A stretch of DNA of 57,671 bases from assembly GCF_910579375.1 (NCBI RefSeq), contig NZ_CAJTUJ010000001.1:1-57671 (forward strand), read 5' to 3'. Each line of letters starts with the position of its first letter. The stretch's first letter is position 1. Position numbers and translations under genes: made by a program. This document shows, one piece after another, positions 33,484 through 42,432 of this stretch. Under the pieces are notes generated by a model, which was given only the letters and a program-made list of their open reading frames with translations, ran no database searches and was not told the origin of the DNA. The DNA is from an uncultured Rikenella sp. (GTDB lineage: Bacteria; Bacteroidota; Bacteroidia; Bacteroidales; Rikenellaceae).

Positions 33484-34539
33484 ATGGTAAAAATGCTGAC
33501 AGTCGCAGCCGCTCTTTTTCTGTGGGTCGGCTGCACGAATCGGACAACGAATCAAAAAACGGACGATAGTATGGAAACATGGAAACTGACTCGGGAGTGG
33601 GACAAGACGTTCCCGCAGAGCAATCGGGTGAACCACAGTAAGGTGACTTTCAAAAACCGGTATGGCATCACCCTTGCCGCCGATCTGTATGTGCCGGAAG
33701 ATGCGGCGGGAAAATGGCCGGCCATTGCCGTGAGCGGGCCGTTCGGTGCCGTGAAGGAGCAGGCCTCGGGCCTCTATGCCCAGACGATGGCCGAGCGCGG
33801 GTTTCTGACCCTTGCGTTCGATCCGTCGTTCACGGGCGAAAGCGGCGGAGAGCCGCGGTACGTCGCCTCGCCGGACATCAATACCGAAGATTTCAGCGCG
33901 GCGATCGACTATCTGATCATGCGCGATGATGTGGATTCGGAGCGGATCGGGATAATCGGCATCTGTGGTTGGGGCGGTTTTGCCCTCAATGCGGCGGCGA
34001 TCGATACCCGCATCAAAGCGAGCGTGGCTTCGACGATGTACGATATCAGCCGGTGCACGGCCAACGGCTATTTCGATGCGATGGATGCCGACGCCCGGTA
34101 CGAACTCCGCCGGCAGTTGAATGCGCAGCGCACGGAGGATGCACGAAACGGTTCGTATGCTCTGGCGGGCGGGGTGGTCGATCCGTTGCCGGAGGATGCG
34201 CCGCAGTTCGTGAAGGATTATTACGATTACTATAAGACGCTGCGCGGCTACCACGCACGTTCGCTCAATTCGAACGGCGGTTGGAACAAGACCTCTTCGC
34301 TGGCCTTCATCAATGCGCCGATACTGGCTTACAGCGACGAAATCCGTAGCGCCGTGTTACTCGTTCACGGCGAGAAGGCCCATTCGCGTTATTTCAGCGA
34401 GGATGCTTTCAAAAAATTGAAAGGGGACAACAAGGAGTTGATGATTATTCCGGAGGCTAACCACACCGATCTGTACGACCGCGTGGGGGTGATCCCGTTC
34501 AATAAGATGGAAAGTTTTTTCCGGAAGGCGTTCGAATAA
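33484..34539 (+). CDS. Secreted alpha/beta hydrolase with Cys at the nucleophile elbow
   Basis: The product is 351 residues with a lipoprotein-type signal (MLTVAAALFLWVGC, lipidation Cys at about residue 17). The alpha/beta hydrolase fold has ITLAADLYVPE, GPFGAVKEQ (oxyanion region) and, at the elbow, IIGICGWGGFALNAA. Here Cys161 replaces the usual Ser, as in dienelactone-hydrolase-like enzymes. The acid is probably in LVHGEKAHSRYFSE and the catalytic His in IPEANHTDLYDR. The substrate is unknown. It follows an AraC regulator and ends at a shared terminator. Confidence 0.88.
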   Translation: MVKMLTVAAALFLWVGCTNRTTNQKTDDSMETWKLTREWDKTFPQSNRVNHSKVTFKNRYGITLAADLYVPEDAAGKWPAIAVSGPFGAVKEQASGLYAQTMAERGFLTLAFDPSFTGESGGEPRYVASPDINTEDFSAAIDYLIMRDDVDSERIGIIGICGWGGFALNAAAIDTRIKASVASTMYDISRCTANGYFDAMDADARYELRRQLNAQRTEDARNGSYALAGGVVDPLPEDAPQFVKDYYDYYKTLRGYHARSLNSNGGWNKTSSLAFINAPILAYSDEIRSAVLLVHGEKAHSRYFSEDAFKKLKGDNKELMIIPEANHTDLYDRVGVIPFNKMESFFRKAFE

Positions 34540-34560
34540 TCCGGCTTTTTCCATTTACCC

Positions 34561-34594
34561 AAGGGTCTGTCTTTTAACGCAGAGACAGACCCTT
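34561..34594. terminator. Bidirectional terminator between hydrolase and DUF5009 genes
   Basis: AAGGGTCTGTCT (34561-34572) pairs perfectly with AGACAGACCCTT (34583-34594). Both flanking genes point toward it. Confidence 0.75.
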
Positions 34595-34601
34595 AGGTAT
34601 T

Positions 34602-35678
34602 TTAAGCGGCGAGAAAAATCCGCATCCGATAGAGCGGCCACGTAACGAGCCAGCACAACAGCACCATCGTCAGCGACCACATCAACGAGGCCACCGAATC
34701 CGGCAGGTGGTAGCTGCGATAGAATCCGTACACCGCCTGTGTCACTCCCCATAGAGCGAACAGTTTGGCGGTTGCCGTCGAGAAACAGTAGATGAAGAGC
34801 GAGTTGGTGCCCGCAATGGTGAAAAACTCGCACCACCCCTTTGCCTGCATATATTCAATGATGAACGAGAGCGCGCTCCAGATCATCATTGCCAGTCCCG
34901 ACGTGAACAAGACGTAACTGATCGTCCACAACCCTGAGTCCATCGGATCGAACAGGCCGAACAGCCATCCCGCCCCGAAAGAGACCACTCCTGCGGTCAT
35001 CAGGATGCTGATTCCGCCGCTCATCGTGTTCGGCCGGTCCATCGTTCTGCCCGCCAGATAGCCGATCAGCACCGTTGCCGTCATCGGAATGGCCGTCAGG
35101 AGTCCGTCTGCGTTTTCCCGGTCGAACACCGACCTTATCAGGTGGTTCGAGCCGAAGAGCGTTTCGTCGACCCTCGCCACCATCTCCGTCCCCGCCGAGT
35201 CGAGCAGAAACCAGTAACCTGCCAGCAGGATGATAATCGTCCCGAACAACGCCCGCCTCCGCGGCAGGTAAAGGGCGATCAGCGAAGCCAGAAGGTAGGT
35301 AACGGCGATTTGTTGCAAAACGCCCGGAAACCGAACGAAAACGAAATAGTCCTGAAACGGCAGCCAGTTGAGCCCGATGCCCAAAGCGAACAGGACGATC
35401 GTCCGGTAGAGGATATGTCCGACTCGCCTCGATTTCGGATGCCGTTCGCCGAATCCGTAGCTCTCCCGATGCGTGGCGAACCACATCGCGCCGCCCATAA
35501 TAAAGAGGAAAAATGGAAAGATCAACCCCGCCACGCCGATCCCCCTCTCCGCAACCTCCCCCGTCGTTGTCGACGCAGAGAGCAGGGCATAGGTCTCCTC
35601 TCCCGTCTGATTGCTCAGAACGATCATCAGCAGGATGACCATGCCACGAAAGACGTCGAGTGAGAGAAACCTTTTCAT
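34602..35678 (-). CDS. DUF5009 / heparan-alpha-glucosaminide N-acetyltransferase-like membrane protein
   Basis: This 358-residue polytopic protein has about ten hydrophobic helices. It opens with the family pattern RFLSLDVFRGMVILLMIVLS, and contains FPFFLFIMGGAMWF, FARFPGVLQQIAVTYLLASL-like and FTIAGTNSLFIYCFS segments. Relatives of this group (DUF1624/DUF5009, HGSNAT) move acetyl groups across membranes onto amino sugars; the activity of bacterial members is mostly untested. It stands alone between terminators. Confidence 0.85.
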   Translation of the reverse strand: MKRFLSLDVFRGMVILLMIVLSNQTGEETYALLSASTTTGEVAERGIGVAGLIFPFFLFIMGGAMWFATHRESYGFGERHPKSRRVGHILYRTIVLFALGIGLNWLPFQDYFVFVRFPGVLQQIAVTYLLASLIALYLPRRRALFGTIIILLAGYWFLLDSAGTEMVARVDETLFGSNHLIRSVFDRENADGLLTAIPMTATVLIGYLAGRTMDRPNTMSGGISILMTAGVVSFGAGWLFGLFDPMDSGLWTISYVLFTSGLAMMIWSALSFIIEYMQAKGWCEFFTIAGTNSLFIYCFSTATAKLFALWGVTQAVYGFYRSYHLPDSVASLMWSLTMVLLCWLVTWPLYRMRIFLAA

Positions 35679-35723
35679 GCGCCCGGGAAATGTCGGGAAT
35701 TTATAATCTCGTAATGACTACCG

Positions 35724-36206
35724 TTATCGATTGCTCTGCTTCGTGGTAAAAGAGAGAGGTCGCTGCGGGATTATGATCCAGCCGATCACATAAAGCAGGA
35801 ACCCACCGCCGCTAAAGAGCAAGATCAAGGCGATCAGCCGGACAATAATAGGGTCAATCCCGAAATATTCGGACAAACCGCCGCAGACGCCTGCGATCAT
35901 TCGGTTCTTGCGACTGCGGTACAGTCGCTTCGGTTCGCTCGGTGCAGATGCCGTGTCCGGTTTTAACGCTCCGAACCGGTCGGGCGAACCTAAACGGTCC
36001 ATCGCCACCCGTACCGTGTCCGTATCGACGACACTCGGATTCAGTTCGGCCAGTATGTCCGCCAGCCGACGTTCGATATCGGTTATCTCTTCCGGTCGTT
36101 CCAGTCGCATCTCGATCTGGTGCAGGTAATCGGACAAAGTATTGTACGCCGTTTCGTCGATCGTAAAAGAACGACCGTCTAAGCTGATTGTCAGGATCTT
36201 TTCCAT
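35724..36206 (-). CDS. PspC-domain membrane protein
   Basis: The product is 160 residues. The N-terminal 85 residues are a soluble domain (ISLDGRSFTIDETAYNTLSDYL, EITDIERRLADILAEL) often joined to PspC in Bacteroidetes. The PspC domain follows with RLYRSRKNRMIAGVCGGLSEYFG and a hydrophobic hairpin LIALILLFSGGGFLLYVIGWII. PspC proteins act in envelope-stress sensing in other phyla; here the role is not known. It is a single gene preceded by the fabD terminator. Confidence 0.9.
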   Translation of the reverse strand: MEKILTISLDGRSFTIDETAYNTLSDYLHQIEMRLERPEEITDIERRLADILAELNPSVVDTDTVRVAMDRLGSPDRFGALKPDTASAPSEPKRLYRSRKNRMIAGVCGGLSEYFGIDPIIVRLIALILLFSGGGFLLYVIGWIIIPQRPLSFTTKQSNR

Positions 36207-36253
36207 GGTTTGCGAATGAGATTGTTTAGATTCAGGGTAAAGGTAATAAAAAA

Positions 36254-36292
36254 TCGGTCGGTTTTTCTATATAAATTAGAAAAACCGACCGA
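36254..36292 (-). terminator. Strong terminator downstream of fabD
   Basis: A perfect 16-bp stem (36254-36269 with 36277-36292) and a 7-nt loop; on the minus strand a T6 run follows directly. It separates fabD from the PspC gene. Confidence 0.9.
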
Positions 36293-36313
36293 CGGAGTAG
36301 ATAAATATCCTGC

Positions 36314-37195
36314 CTAGAGGCTGTTCTTCGATTCGCAAATCGCCTCTTTATCGACCTTGCGAATCAAACCGGCCAATACGTTCCCCGGCCCGAGCTCGGT
36401 GAACGACGACGCGCCGTCGGCGAGCATGTTTTTTACCGTCTGCGTCCAGCGCACCGGCGCCGTCAGCTGGGCGATCAGGTTGGCTTTGATCTGCTCCGGA
36501 TCGGTGTACGGTTTCGCGTCCACATTCTGGTAGACCGGACACACCGGCGTCGTGAATTTCGCCTCTTTGATAGCCGCTTCCAGCTCCACCCGTGCCGGTT
36601 CCATCAGCGGCGAGTGGAACGCTCCGCCGACGCTCAGTTTCAGCGCGCGTTTCGCCCCCTTGGCCGTCAACTGTTCGCACGCTTTGTCGATCCCCTCGAT
36701 CGATCCCGAGATGACTAACTGGCCCGGGCAGTTGTAGTTCGCCGCCACGACCACCTCCGGAATCGAAGCGCAGACCTCTTCGACCACCTCGTCCGGCAGT
36801 CCGATGATCGCAGCCATGGTTGAAGGCTGCAATTCGCAGGCCTTCTGCATCGCCTGTGCCCGTTTCGAAACCAGCTTCAGCCCCTCTTCGAAGCTCAGCG
36901 CTCCGGCCGCCACCAGTGCGCTGAATTCGCCCAGCGAGTGTCCTGCGGTCATCTCCGGCTTGAAATCCGGCAGCGATTTGGCCAGAATCACCGAGTGGAG
37001 GAAAACGGCCGGTTGGGTCACCTTGGTCTGCTTCAGCTCGTCCGCCGTCCCGTTGAACATGATGTCCGTAATGCGGAATCCGAGTATTTCGTTGGCCTTT
37101 TCGAACAGTTCTTTGGCGGCCGGCACCGTGTCGTAGAGCTCTTTGCCCATGCCGGTGAACTGTGCTCCCTGGCCGGGGAAAACGTATGCTTTCAT
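36314..37195 (-). CDS. fabD: Malonyl-CoA:ACP transacylase
   Basis: FabD loads malonyl groups on acyl carrier protein for fatty acid synthesis. The product is 293 residues with AYVFPGQGAQFTGMGKELYD, the active-site Ser in AGHSLGEFSALVAAGAL, the Arg region SKRAQAMQKA and the catalytic His in GGAFHSPLMEPA, ending in ELGPGNVLAGLIRK. It is a lone gene between its own -7 box and terminator, not part of a fab cluster here. Confidence 0.97.
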   Translation of the reverse strand: MKAYVFPGQGAQFTGMGKELYDTVPAAKELFEKANEILGFRITDIMFNGTADELKQTKVTQPAVFLHSVILAKSLPDFKPEMTAGHSLGEFSALVAAGALSFEEGLKLVSKRAQAMQKACELQPSTMAAIIGLPDEVVEEVCASIPEVVVAANYNCPGQLVISGSIEGIDKACEQLTAKGAKRALKLSVGGAFHSPLMEPARVELEAAIKEAKFTTPVCPVYQNVDAKPYTDPEQIKANLIAQLTAPVRWTQTVKNMLADGASSFTELGPGNVLAGLIRKVDKEAICESKNSL

Positions 37196-37218
37196 GCTTT
37201 TGCGGTTTAATGTGGTTA

Positions 37219-37226
37219 CAAATATA
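37219..37226 (-). promoter_or_regulatory. -7 box TATATTTG of fabD
   Basis: A perfect TAnnTTTG on the minus strand, 23 bp before the fabD ATG. No clear -33 element. Confidence 0.6.
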
Positions 37227-37298
37227 GCGGTTTTTTGGCAATGTCGTTTTCGGTGCCGTTCGTGGCCCGGATATTGAAAGGGAATCCCGAAAAAAAGC

Positions 37299-37306
37299 TA
37301 TCTTTG
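37299..37306 (+). promoter_or_regulatory. -7 box TATCTTTG of the GH2-like gene
   Basis: TATCTTTG fits TAnnTTTG and lies 22 bp before ATG 37329; a TTG at 37274-37276 is 22 bp upstream, slightly beyond the normal spacing. Confidence 0.6.
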
Positions 37307-37328
37307 CCAATTAGAAAAACGTCAGCCC

Positions 37329-39413
37329 ATGAAACGACTCTTTGCCGTAATCGCATTGTTTTCCGTGGCTTACGGCTCTCAGGCCGGACCGAAAGGATAC
37401 CCTGCCCCGTATGTTTTGTCGCAGGGGCAGGAGTTGCCGCGCTCGGTCTTCGTGAGCTATCGGAGTGCGGCGCATGCATTCCGAAACGACTTCGACAGTT
37501 CGCAATATTTCGTCGGGTTGAACGGCGAGTGGAGCTTCCGGCTCTTCGGCTCGATGGCGGAGGTGCCGGACGAGGTCGGAGGCGACGGCGATACGCTGGA
37601 AAAACTGATCGAGAGCTGGCCGCGGGTGACTTTGCCCGGGGCGTGGGAGCTGGCGGGGCACGGAGGAGAGGGGGGGGCGGTTTTTGCCTCCCGAGCATAC
37701 GATTTTGCTACTTCGGCCAGAGAGGCGCGACCGCCGTTCGTGCCGGACGGAGCGGTGGGGGTCTATATTCGGAAGTTTACGGTGCAGTTCGACCTGTTCG
37801 ACAAGGCGCACTTCCTGCATATCGGAGCGGTCAGGGCCGGGGCACGGGTTTTCGTCAACGGCAACGAGGTGGGGTTCAGTTGCCGCGATTCGAAGAATCC
37901 GGTGGAATTCGATGTCACGAAATATGTGAACGAGGGACGGAACTGGGTGGCGATCGTGGTGCCGCGTTGGACGCCGGCGAGCTATCTGGAGGATTGGGAG
38001 GGATGGCGGTTGGGAGGGATCGATCGGGATATCTTCCTGTTCGCTCAGCCGAAAATCCGGATGCGGGACTATCTGGTACAGACGACGCTCGATCCGAGCT
38101 ATACCAACGGTCTGCTGGAGACGGCGATGCTGTTGAAAACCCAGCTGCTCAATCCGTTTTCGGTGACGGTCTATTACGACCTGTACGATCCGGAGGGGAA
38201 GCGGGTGAACAGCGATTTCCGCGATGTGGAGATGGGGATGCGGCTGGAGGATACCGTCCGTTTTACGGCCTCGATACCGAACGTGCGGAAGTGGACGGCG
38301 GAAGAGCCGAATCTCTATACGATTCTCTATCGCATCAAGCGTGAGGGACGGTTTACCGAATATGTGGCGTGCCGGGTGGGGTTCCGGACGGTCGAGACGC
38401 AGGGCGAGCGGTTGCTGGTGAACGGTGTGCCGGTGATGTTCAAGGGGGTTAACCTCGCGGAACATTCGGTTTCGACGGGGAATTACGTGGATACGGCTCA
38501 GATGCGGGCGATGTTGCGGGAGATGAAACGGGCTGGGGTCAATGCCGTTCGGACGGACGGCTATCCGATGCCTTACAGCTTCTATCAGTTGTGCGACGAG
38601 TTGGGGTTCTATGTCTGCGATGTGGCGGATATAAACACTTGGGGATTAGGGACGCGGCGGAGCAAGGGGGGGAATGTGACGAACGATCCGGCGTGGCGCG
38701 AGGCGTACTTGGCGCGGATCGAGGCGATGTACGAACGCAACAAGAACCATCCGTCGGTGGTGATGTGGTCGTTGGGCGACCGGTCGGGGAACGGATATAA
38801 TATGTATCAGGGCTACCTGATGCTCCGGGCGAAGGATCGGACGAGGCCGATCGTCTATAACGGTGCGGGGATGGAGTGGAACACGGATGTCTATTGTCCG
38901 GACTATCCGGAGACGGTGCAGAATGAGTCGGGGCGGCCGTTCATTCCGTCGCGGACGACGGCCGGAGTGACGGATTGGTGGACGAAGCCGGGTTTGCAGG
39001 GGGCTTTTCTGGAGCGTTGGAACGATCTTTCGCTGGAGGCAGAGGTGCCGGGCGGGAAATATTTTTTGGCGGATGACTATCGGCGGGTTTCGCTGGCGGA
39101 CGGGACGGTGGATTTGCCGGCGATGGAGCGGAGCGAGGCTTTGCGGCGGATCTTTGCGAATGTGGCGATTTCGCAGGTGGATAACGGCCGGGGAATTTAT
39201 CGGTTCGAAAATCGGATGCAGTTTGTTGATTTACGGGACTTTCCGATCGAATATCGCCTGACGGCGGGGGACAAGGTGCTCCGTTCGGGAGTTTTCCGGG
39301 TGTCGGCGGCGCCGGGGAAGGCGATCGATGCGGTGATTCCGGGTGTCGGCGGGGTGAATAAGGATCGTAAACTGGTCATCACGGTCGGAAATATCGCCTG
39401 TGCCGAATTTTAA
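37329..39413 (+). CDS. Secreted GH2-family (beta-galactosidase-like) protein lacking catalytic residues
   Basis: 694 residues with a signal peptide (MKRLFAVIALFSVAYGSQAG). It shows the LacZ order: sugar-binding jelly roll (EWSFRLFGS, VGVYIRKFTV), Ig-like domain (DYLVQTTLDPSY) and TIM barrel (ERLLVNGVPVMFKGVNLAEH, RAGVNAVRTDGYP, CDELGFYVCDVADI). The LacZ motif NIETHG is changed to DINTWG (Asn436, Trp438), and WSLGNESG is changed to WSLGDRSG, with Arg485 at the acid/base Glu. The nucleophile region (LILCEYAH in LacZ) aligns with PFIPSRTT and has no Glu. It is probably a non-catalytic carbohydrate-binding protein. No susC/susD genes are near. Confidence 0.88.
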   Translation: MKRLFAVIALFSVAYGSQAGPKGYPAPYVLSQGQELPRSVFVSYRSAAHAFRNDFDSSQYFVGLNGEWSFRLFGSMAEVPDEVGGDGDTLEKLIESWPRVTLPGAWELAGHGGEGGAVFASRAYDFATSAREARPPFVPDGAVGVYIRKFTVQFDLFDKAHFLHIGAVRAGARVFVNGNEVGFSCRDSKNPVEFDVTKYVNEGRNWVAIVVPRWTPASYLEDWEGWRLGGIDRDIFLFAQPKIRMRDYLVQTTLDPSYTNGLLETAMLLKTQLLNPFSVTVYYDLYDPEGKRVNSDFRDVEMGMRLEDTVRFTASIPNVRKWTAEEPNLYTILYRIKREGRFTEYVACRVGFRTVETQGERLLVNGVPVMFKGVNLAEHSVSTGNYVDTAQMRAMLREMKRAGVNAVRTDGYPMPYSFYQLCDELGFYVCDVADINTWGLGTRRSKGGNVTNDPAWREAYLARIEAMYERNKNHPSVVMWSLGDRSGNGYNMYQGYLMLRAKDRTRPIVYNGAGMEWNTDVYCPDYPETVQNESGRPFIPSRTTAGVTDWWTKPGLQGAFLERWNDLSLEAEVPGGKYFLADDYRRVSLADGTVDLPAMERSEALRRIFANVAISQVDNGRGIYRFENRMQFVDLRDFPIEYRLTAGDKVLRSGVFRVSAAPGKAIDAVIPGVGGVNKDRKLVITVGNIACAEF

Positions 39414-39450
39414 TGTTTTGCAATTCTTTGTCTGTTCATTAGCAACCGGA

Positions 39451-39710
39451 GGGTACCGTTCTCTTTGAGAACAAAGAGAACCAGAAAAACTTTAGAGCGC
39501 ATCCCTGCAGGATGCTTTGGCCGTGTCTGACCTTGAGTTGGGCTGGATTTTCGGGGGGCGCGCTAATAATGGGCGAGAACCCCACGCGCGCCACGCCTGA
39601 AAATCACAGTCCAACGAACAAGGCGGAGAGAACCCGTGGTCGTCCCACCGGGACGACCTCTGCAAAAGTCTTTTGGGTACCTTTTCTTCAGAAAAGGTAC
39701 GGTTCCGTCT
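39451..39710. repeat. Palindromic intergenic element with nested mirror-image hairpins
   Basis: The 334-bp gap between the GH2-like gene and plsC is mostly one structured element. From left: hairpin H1 (39458-39481, arms GTTCTCTTTG/CAAAGAGAAC), H2 (39499-39515, GCATCC/GGATGC), a central stem (GATTTTC 39546-39552 and GGCGCGC 39557-39563 with GCGCGCC 39586-39592 and GAAAATC 39599-39605), H3 (39638-39658, GGTCGTCCC/GGGACGACC) and H4 (39677-39700, GTACCTTTTCT/AGAAAAGGTAC). H1-H2 and H4-H3 are mirror images: each outer hairpin is followed inward by a CC-AAAA-ACTTT-AGAG-like stretch and an inner hairpin. The 67-codon frame at 39512-39715 is not a credible gene. It resembles a MITE/REP-type or structured RNA element; copy number is untested. 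Confidence 0.8.
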
Positions 39711-39747
39711 TGTAGCTAAAGAATAGATAAAAAATACAAATAGAATT

Positions 39748-40509
39748 ATGAATCGTTTGCGGACGATCTATTATTTGACCGTGTTGAGCTTGTTCACCGT
39801 GGTGATCTTTTCGGTGTTCGCTACCGTGTGGCTGCTGACCGTCCTGTTCGACCGGGATCGGGTGGTGTGTCACCACGTGTCGCAGTTCTGGTCGATGATG
39901 ATTTACCGGCTCAGTCCGTGGTGGAAAGTGGAGGTGACGGGACTGGAAAATGTCATTTACGGGCGGTCGTATGTGGTCGTGTCCAACCATCAGGCGATGC
40001 TCGATATACCGCTTTTATACGTTTTGCCGTTCAATTTCAAGTGGGTGTCGAAACGGGAAGTATATAAGATACCGGTTTTCGGTTGGGTGCTGTGGATGCA
40101 CGGTGACGTGGCGATTGAACGGGGAGCTTCGGCGGCGGCCAAGGCGATGATGGCCAAGTGCGAAGCCTATTTGCGACGTGGGGTGAGCGTCATCATGTTT
40201 CCGGAGGGGACGAGGACGAAGACCGGGCAGGTGAATGCTTTCAAAGAGGGGGCGATGCGGCTGGCGCAGGAGAGCGGCGTGGACATCCTGCCGGTGGTGA
40301 TCGACGGAACCTACGACGCGTTCGATCATTCGGGGATTGCGGCGCCGCATACGTTTCGGGTGCGGATTCTGCCGGCTATCGGCGCGAACGAAGTCTCGTG
40401 CACCTCGACACGGGAGCTGCGGGATACGCTCAATACGCTGATGTGCGATACCCACAAGGAGATCGCGCCGCGACATTATCGGAAGAAAGATCAATCAGTA
40501 GGAGAATAA
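39748..40509 (+). CDS. plsC: 1-acyl-sn-glycerol-3-phosphate acyltransferase
   Basis: This 253-residue membrane-bound acyltransferase makes phosphatidic acid. An N-terminal hydrophobic helix (LFTVVIFSVFATVWLLTVLF) precedes motif I VSNHQAMLDIPLL (NHx4D form), motif II around FKWVSKREVYKIPVFG and motif III FPEGTRTKTGQ. It starts a co-directional run with parE (9 bp later). Confidence 0.94.
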   Translation: MNRLRTIYYLTVLSLFTVVIFSVFATVWLLTVLFDRDRVVCHHVSQFWSMMIYRLSPWWKVEVTGLENVIYGRSYVVVSNHQAMLDIPLLYVLPFNFKWVSKREVYKIPVFGWVLWMHGDVAIERGASAAAKAMMAKCEAYLRRGVSVIMFPEGTRTKTGQVNAFKEGAMRLAQESGVDILPVVIDGTYDAFDHSGIAAPHTFRVRILPAIGANEVSCTSTRELRDTLNTLMCDTHKEIAPRHYRKKDQSVGE

Positions 40510-40518
40510 AATTAGGAG

Positions 40519-42405
40519 ATGACAGCAGTGCAAGAGGCAGTGAACGACTATTCGGAGGAGCATATTCGGACGCTCGACTGGAAAGAGCATATCCGGCGGA
40601 GGCCGGGGATGTATATCGGCAAACTCGGCGACGGATCGCAGCCGGACGACGGGATCTATATCCTGATCAAAGAGGTGCTCGACAACTCGCTGGACGAGTA
40701 CATGATGGGTTTCGGGAAGCAGATCGAAATCTGGGTGGAGGATGCGGCCGTAACGATTCGGGACTACGGTCGCGGGATTCCGCTCGGGAAGTTGGAAGAG
40801 GTGGCTTCGAAAATGAATACCGGGGCGAAGTACGACTCCAAGGCTTTCAAGAAGTCGGTCGGGCTTAACGGGGTGGGGATCAAGGCCGTGAATGCCTTGT
40901 CTTCGACCTTTACGATAACCAGTACGCGGGACGGCGAGGCCAGGACGATCGAGTTCCAGGCGGGCTCTAAAGTCGGGGAGCATACCGATTCGACCGGCGA
41001 GAAGAATGGAACGCGGGTGCGGTTCGTGGCGGATACGACTGTGTTTGGGGATTATCGCTATAATTTCGAGTTTATCGAGACGATGCTCCGGAATTACACC
41101 TACCTCAATGCGGGTTTGGTCATCAAGTTCAACGGGGTGCCGTATGTGTCGAAAAACGGGCTGCTCGATCTGCTGAACGAGAGCGTCGGAGGCGAGTTTC
41201 TCTACCCGGCGATTCACCTCTCGGGGGACGATATCGAAGTAGCGATGACCCACGGGACGGGATACAACGAGACCTACTATTCGTTCGTGAACGGGCAGCA
41301 TACCACGCAGGGAGGGACGCACCAGGCGGCTTTCCGCGAGGCGGTGGTGAAGACCGTGCGGGAGTTCTATAAAAAGGACTTCGACGCGTCGGACATTCGG
41401 ACTTCGATTATCGCCGCTGTCAGCGTCAAGGTAGAAGAGCCGGTTTTCGAGTCGCAGACCAAGACCAAACTGGGGTCGAAAGAGATGGGGCCGGAGGGGC
41501 CGACGGTGCGGAATTTCGTGGTCGACTTCCTGAAAGAGCACCTCGATAATTACTTGCATAAAAACCCGGAAACGGCTGATATACTGCTGAAAAAAATTCA
41601 GGAAGCGGAGAAGGAGCGAAAGGCGATCAGCGGGATTCAGAAGAAAGCGAGGGAGTTTGCCAAAAAAGTCTCGTTGCACAACAAGAAGCTGCGGGACTGT
41701 CGGATTCATCTGGGAGATAAGAACGAGCGGGCGGAGGAGAGCTCGATTTTCATCACCGAGGGGGACTCGGCCAGCGGGTCGATCACCAAGAGTCGGGATG
41801 TCAATACGCAGGCGGTGTTCAGCTTGCGGGGGAAGCCGCTCAATACTTATGGGCTGACCAAAAAAATCGTCTACGAAAACGAGGAGTTCAACCTCTTGCA
41901 GGCGGCGTTGAACATCGAGGAGGATATGGACAACCTGCGGTACAACAAGGTGATTATCGCGACGGATGCCGATGTCGACGGAATGCACATCCGGCTGTTG
42001 TTGATCACCTTCTTCTTGCAGTTCTTTCCGGATATCATCCGGGGCGGGCACCTTTATATTTTGCAGACGCCGTTGTTCCGGGTGCGGAACAAGAAAGAGA
42101 CGCGGTATTGTTATACCGAGACCGAGCGGCAGCAGGCGATCGCGAAGCTGGGGGCCAATCCGGAGATCACCCGGTTCAAAGGGCTGGGGGAGATTTCTCC
42201 CGATGAGTTCAAGGAGTTTATCGGCGAAGGGATTCGGCTCGAAAAGGTGCGGCTGACCAAGGGAGATCCGATCTCGGATCTGCTGGAGTTCTACATGGGG
42301 AAAAATACGCAGGAACGGCAGGATTTCATTATCGACAACCTGAAAATCGAGGAGGATTTGGTCGAGGAGTTGGAAAATGCACAGGAACTGACTGAAGCGA
42401 TTTAA
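40519..42405 (+). CDS. parE: DNA topoisomerase IV subunit B (ParE-type)
   Basis: The ATPase subunit of topoisomerase IV, 628 residues. The GHKL domain has [44 protein letters not shown] and [14 protein letters not shown]. The Toprim domain has [16 protein letters not shown] and [14 protein letters not shown], and the C-terminus shows [13 protein letters not shown]. Its place directly before parC favours ParE over GyrB. The gap to parC is 27 bp. Confidence 0.94.
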   Translation: MTAVQEAVNDYSEEHIRTLDWKEHIRRRPGMYIGKLGDGSQPDDGIYILIKEVLDNSLDEYMMGFGKQIEIWVEDAAVTIRDYGRGIPLGKLEEVASKMNTGAKYDSKAFKKSVGLNGVGIKAVNALSSTFTITSTRDGEARTIEFQAGSKVGEHTDSTGEKNGTRVRFVADTTVFGDYRYNFEFIETMLRNYTYLNAGLVIKFNGVPYVSKNGLLDLLNESVGGEFLYPAIHLSGDDIEVAMTHGTGYNETYYSFVNGQHTTQGGTHQAAFREAVVKTVREFYKKDFDASDIRTSIIAAVSVKVEEPVFESQTKTKLGSKEMGPEGPTVRNFVVDFLKEHLDNYLHKNPETADILLKKIQEAEKERKAISGIQKKAREFAKKVSLHNKKLRDCRIHLGDKNERAEESSIFITEGDSASGSITKSRDVNTQAVFSLRGKPLNTYGLTKKIVYENEEFNLLQAALNIEEDMDNLRYNKVIIATDADVDGMHIRLLLITFFLQFFPDIIRGGHLYILQTPLFRVRNKKETRYCYTETERQQAIAKLGANPEITRFKGLGEISPDEFKEFIGEGIRLEKVRLTKGDPISDLLEFYMGKNTQERQDFIIDNLKIEEDLVEELENAQELTEAI

Positions 42406-42432
42406 AAGATAGATTACGGAAAAGGGTTATAG

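Noticed and set aside
39512..39715. 67-codon frame inside the palindromic element
   Set aside because: The bases are explained by hairpin arms; the translation has no protein-like pattern and no start signal. Treated as non-coding.
40495..42051. 518-codon minus-strand frame opposite parE
   Set aside because: It shadows parE, is rich in Arg, His and Pro, and has no domain pattern.
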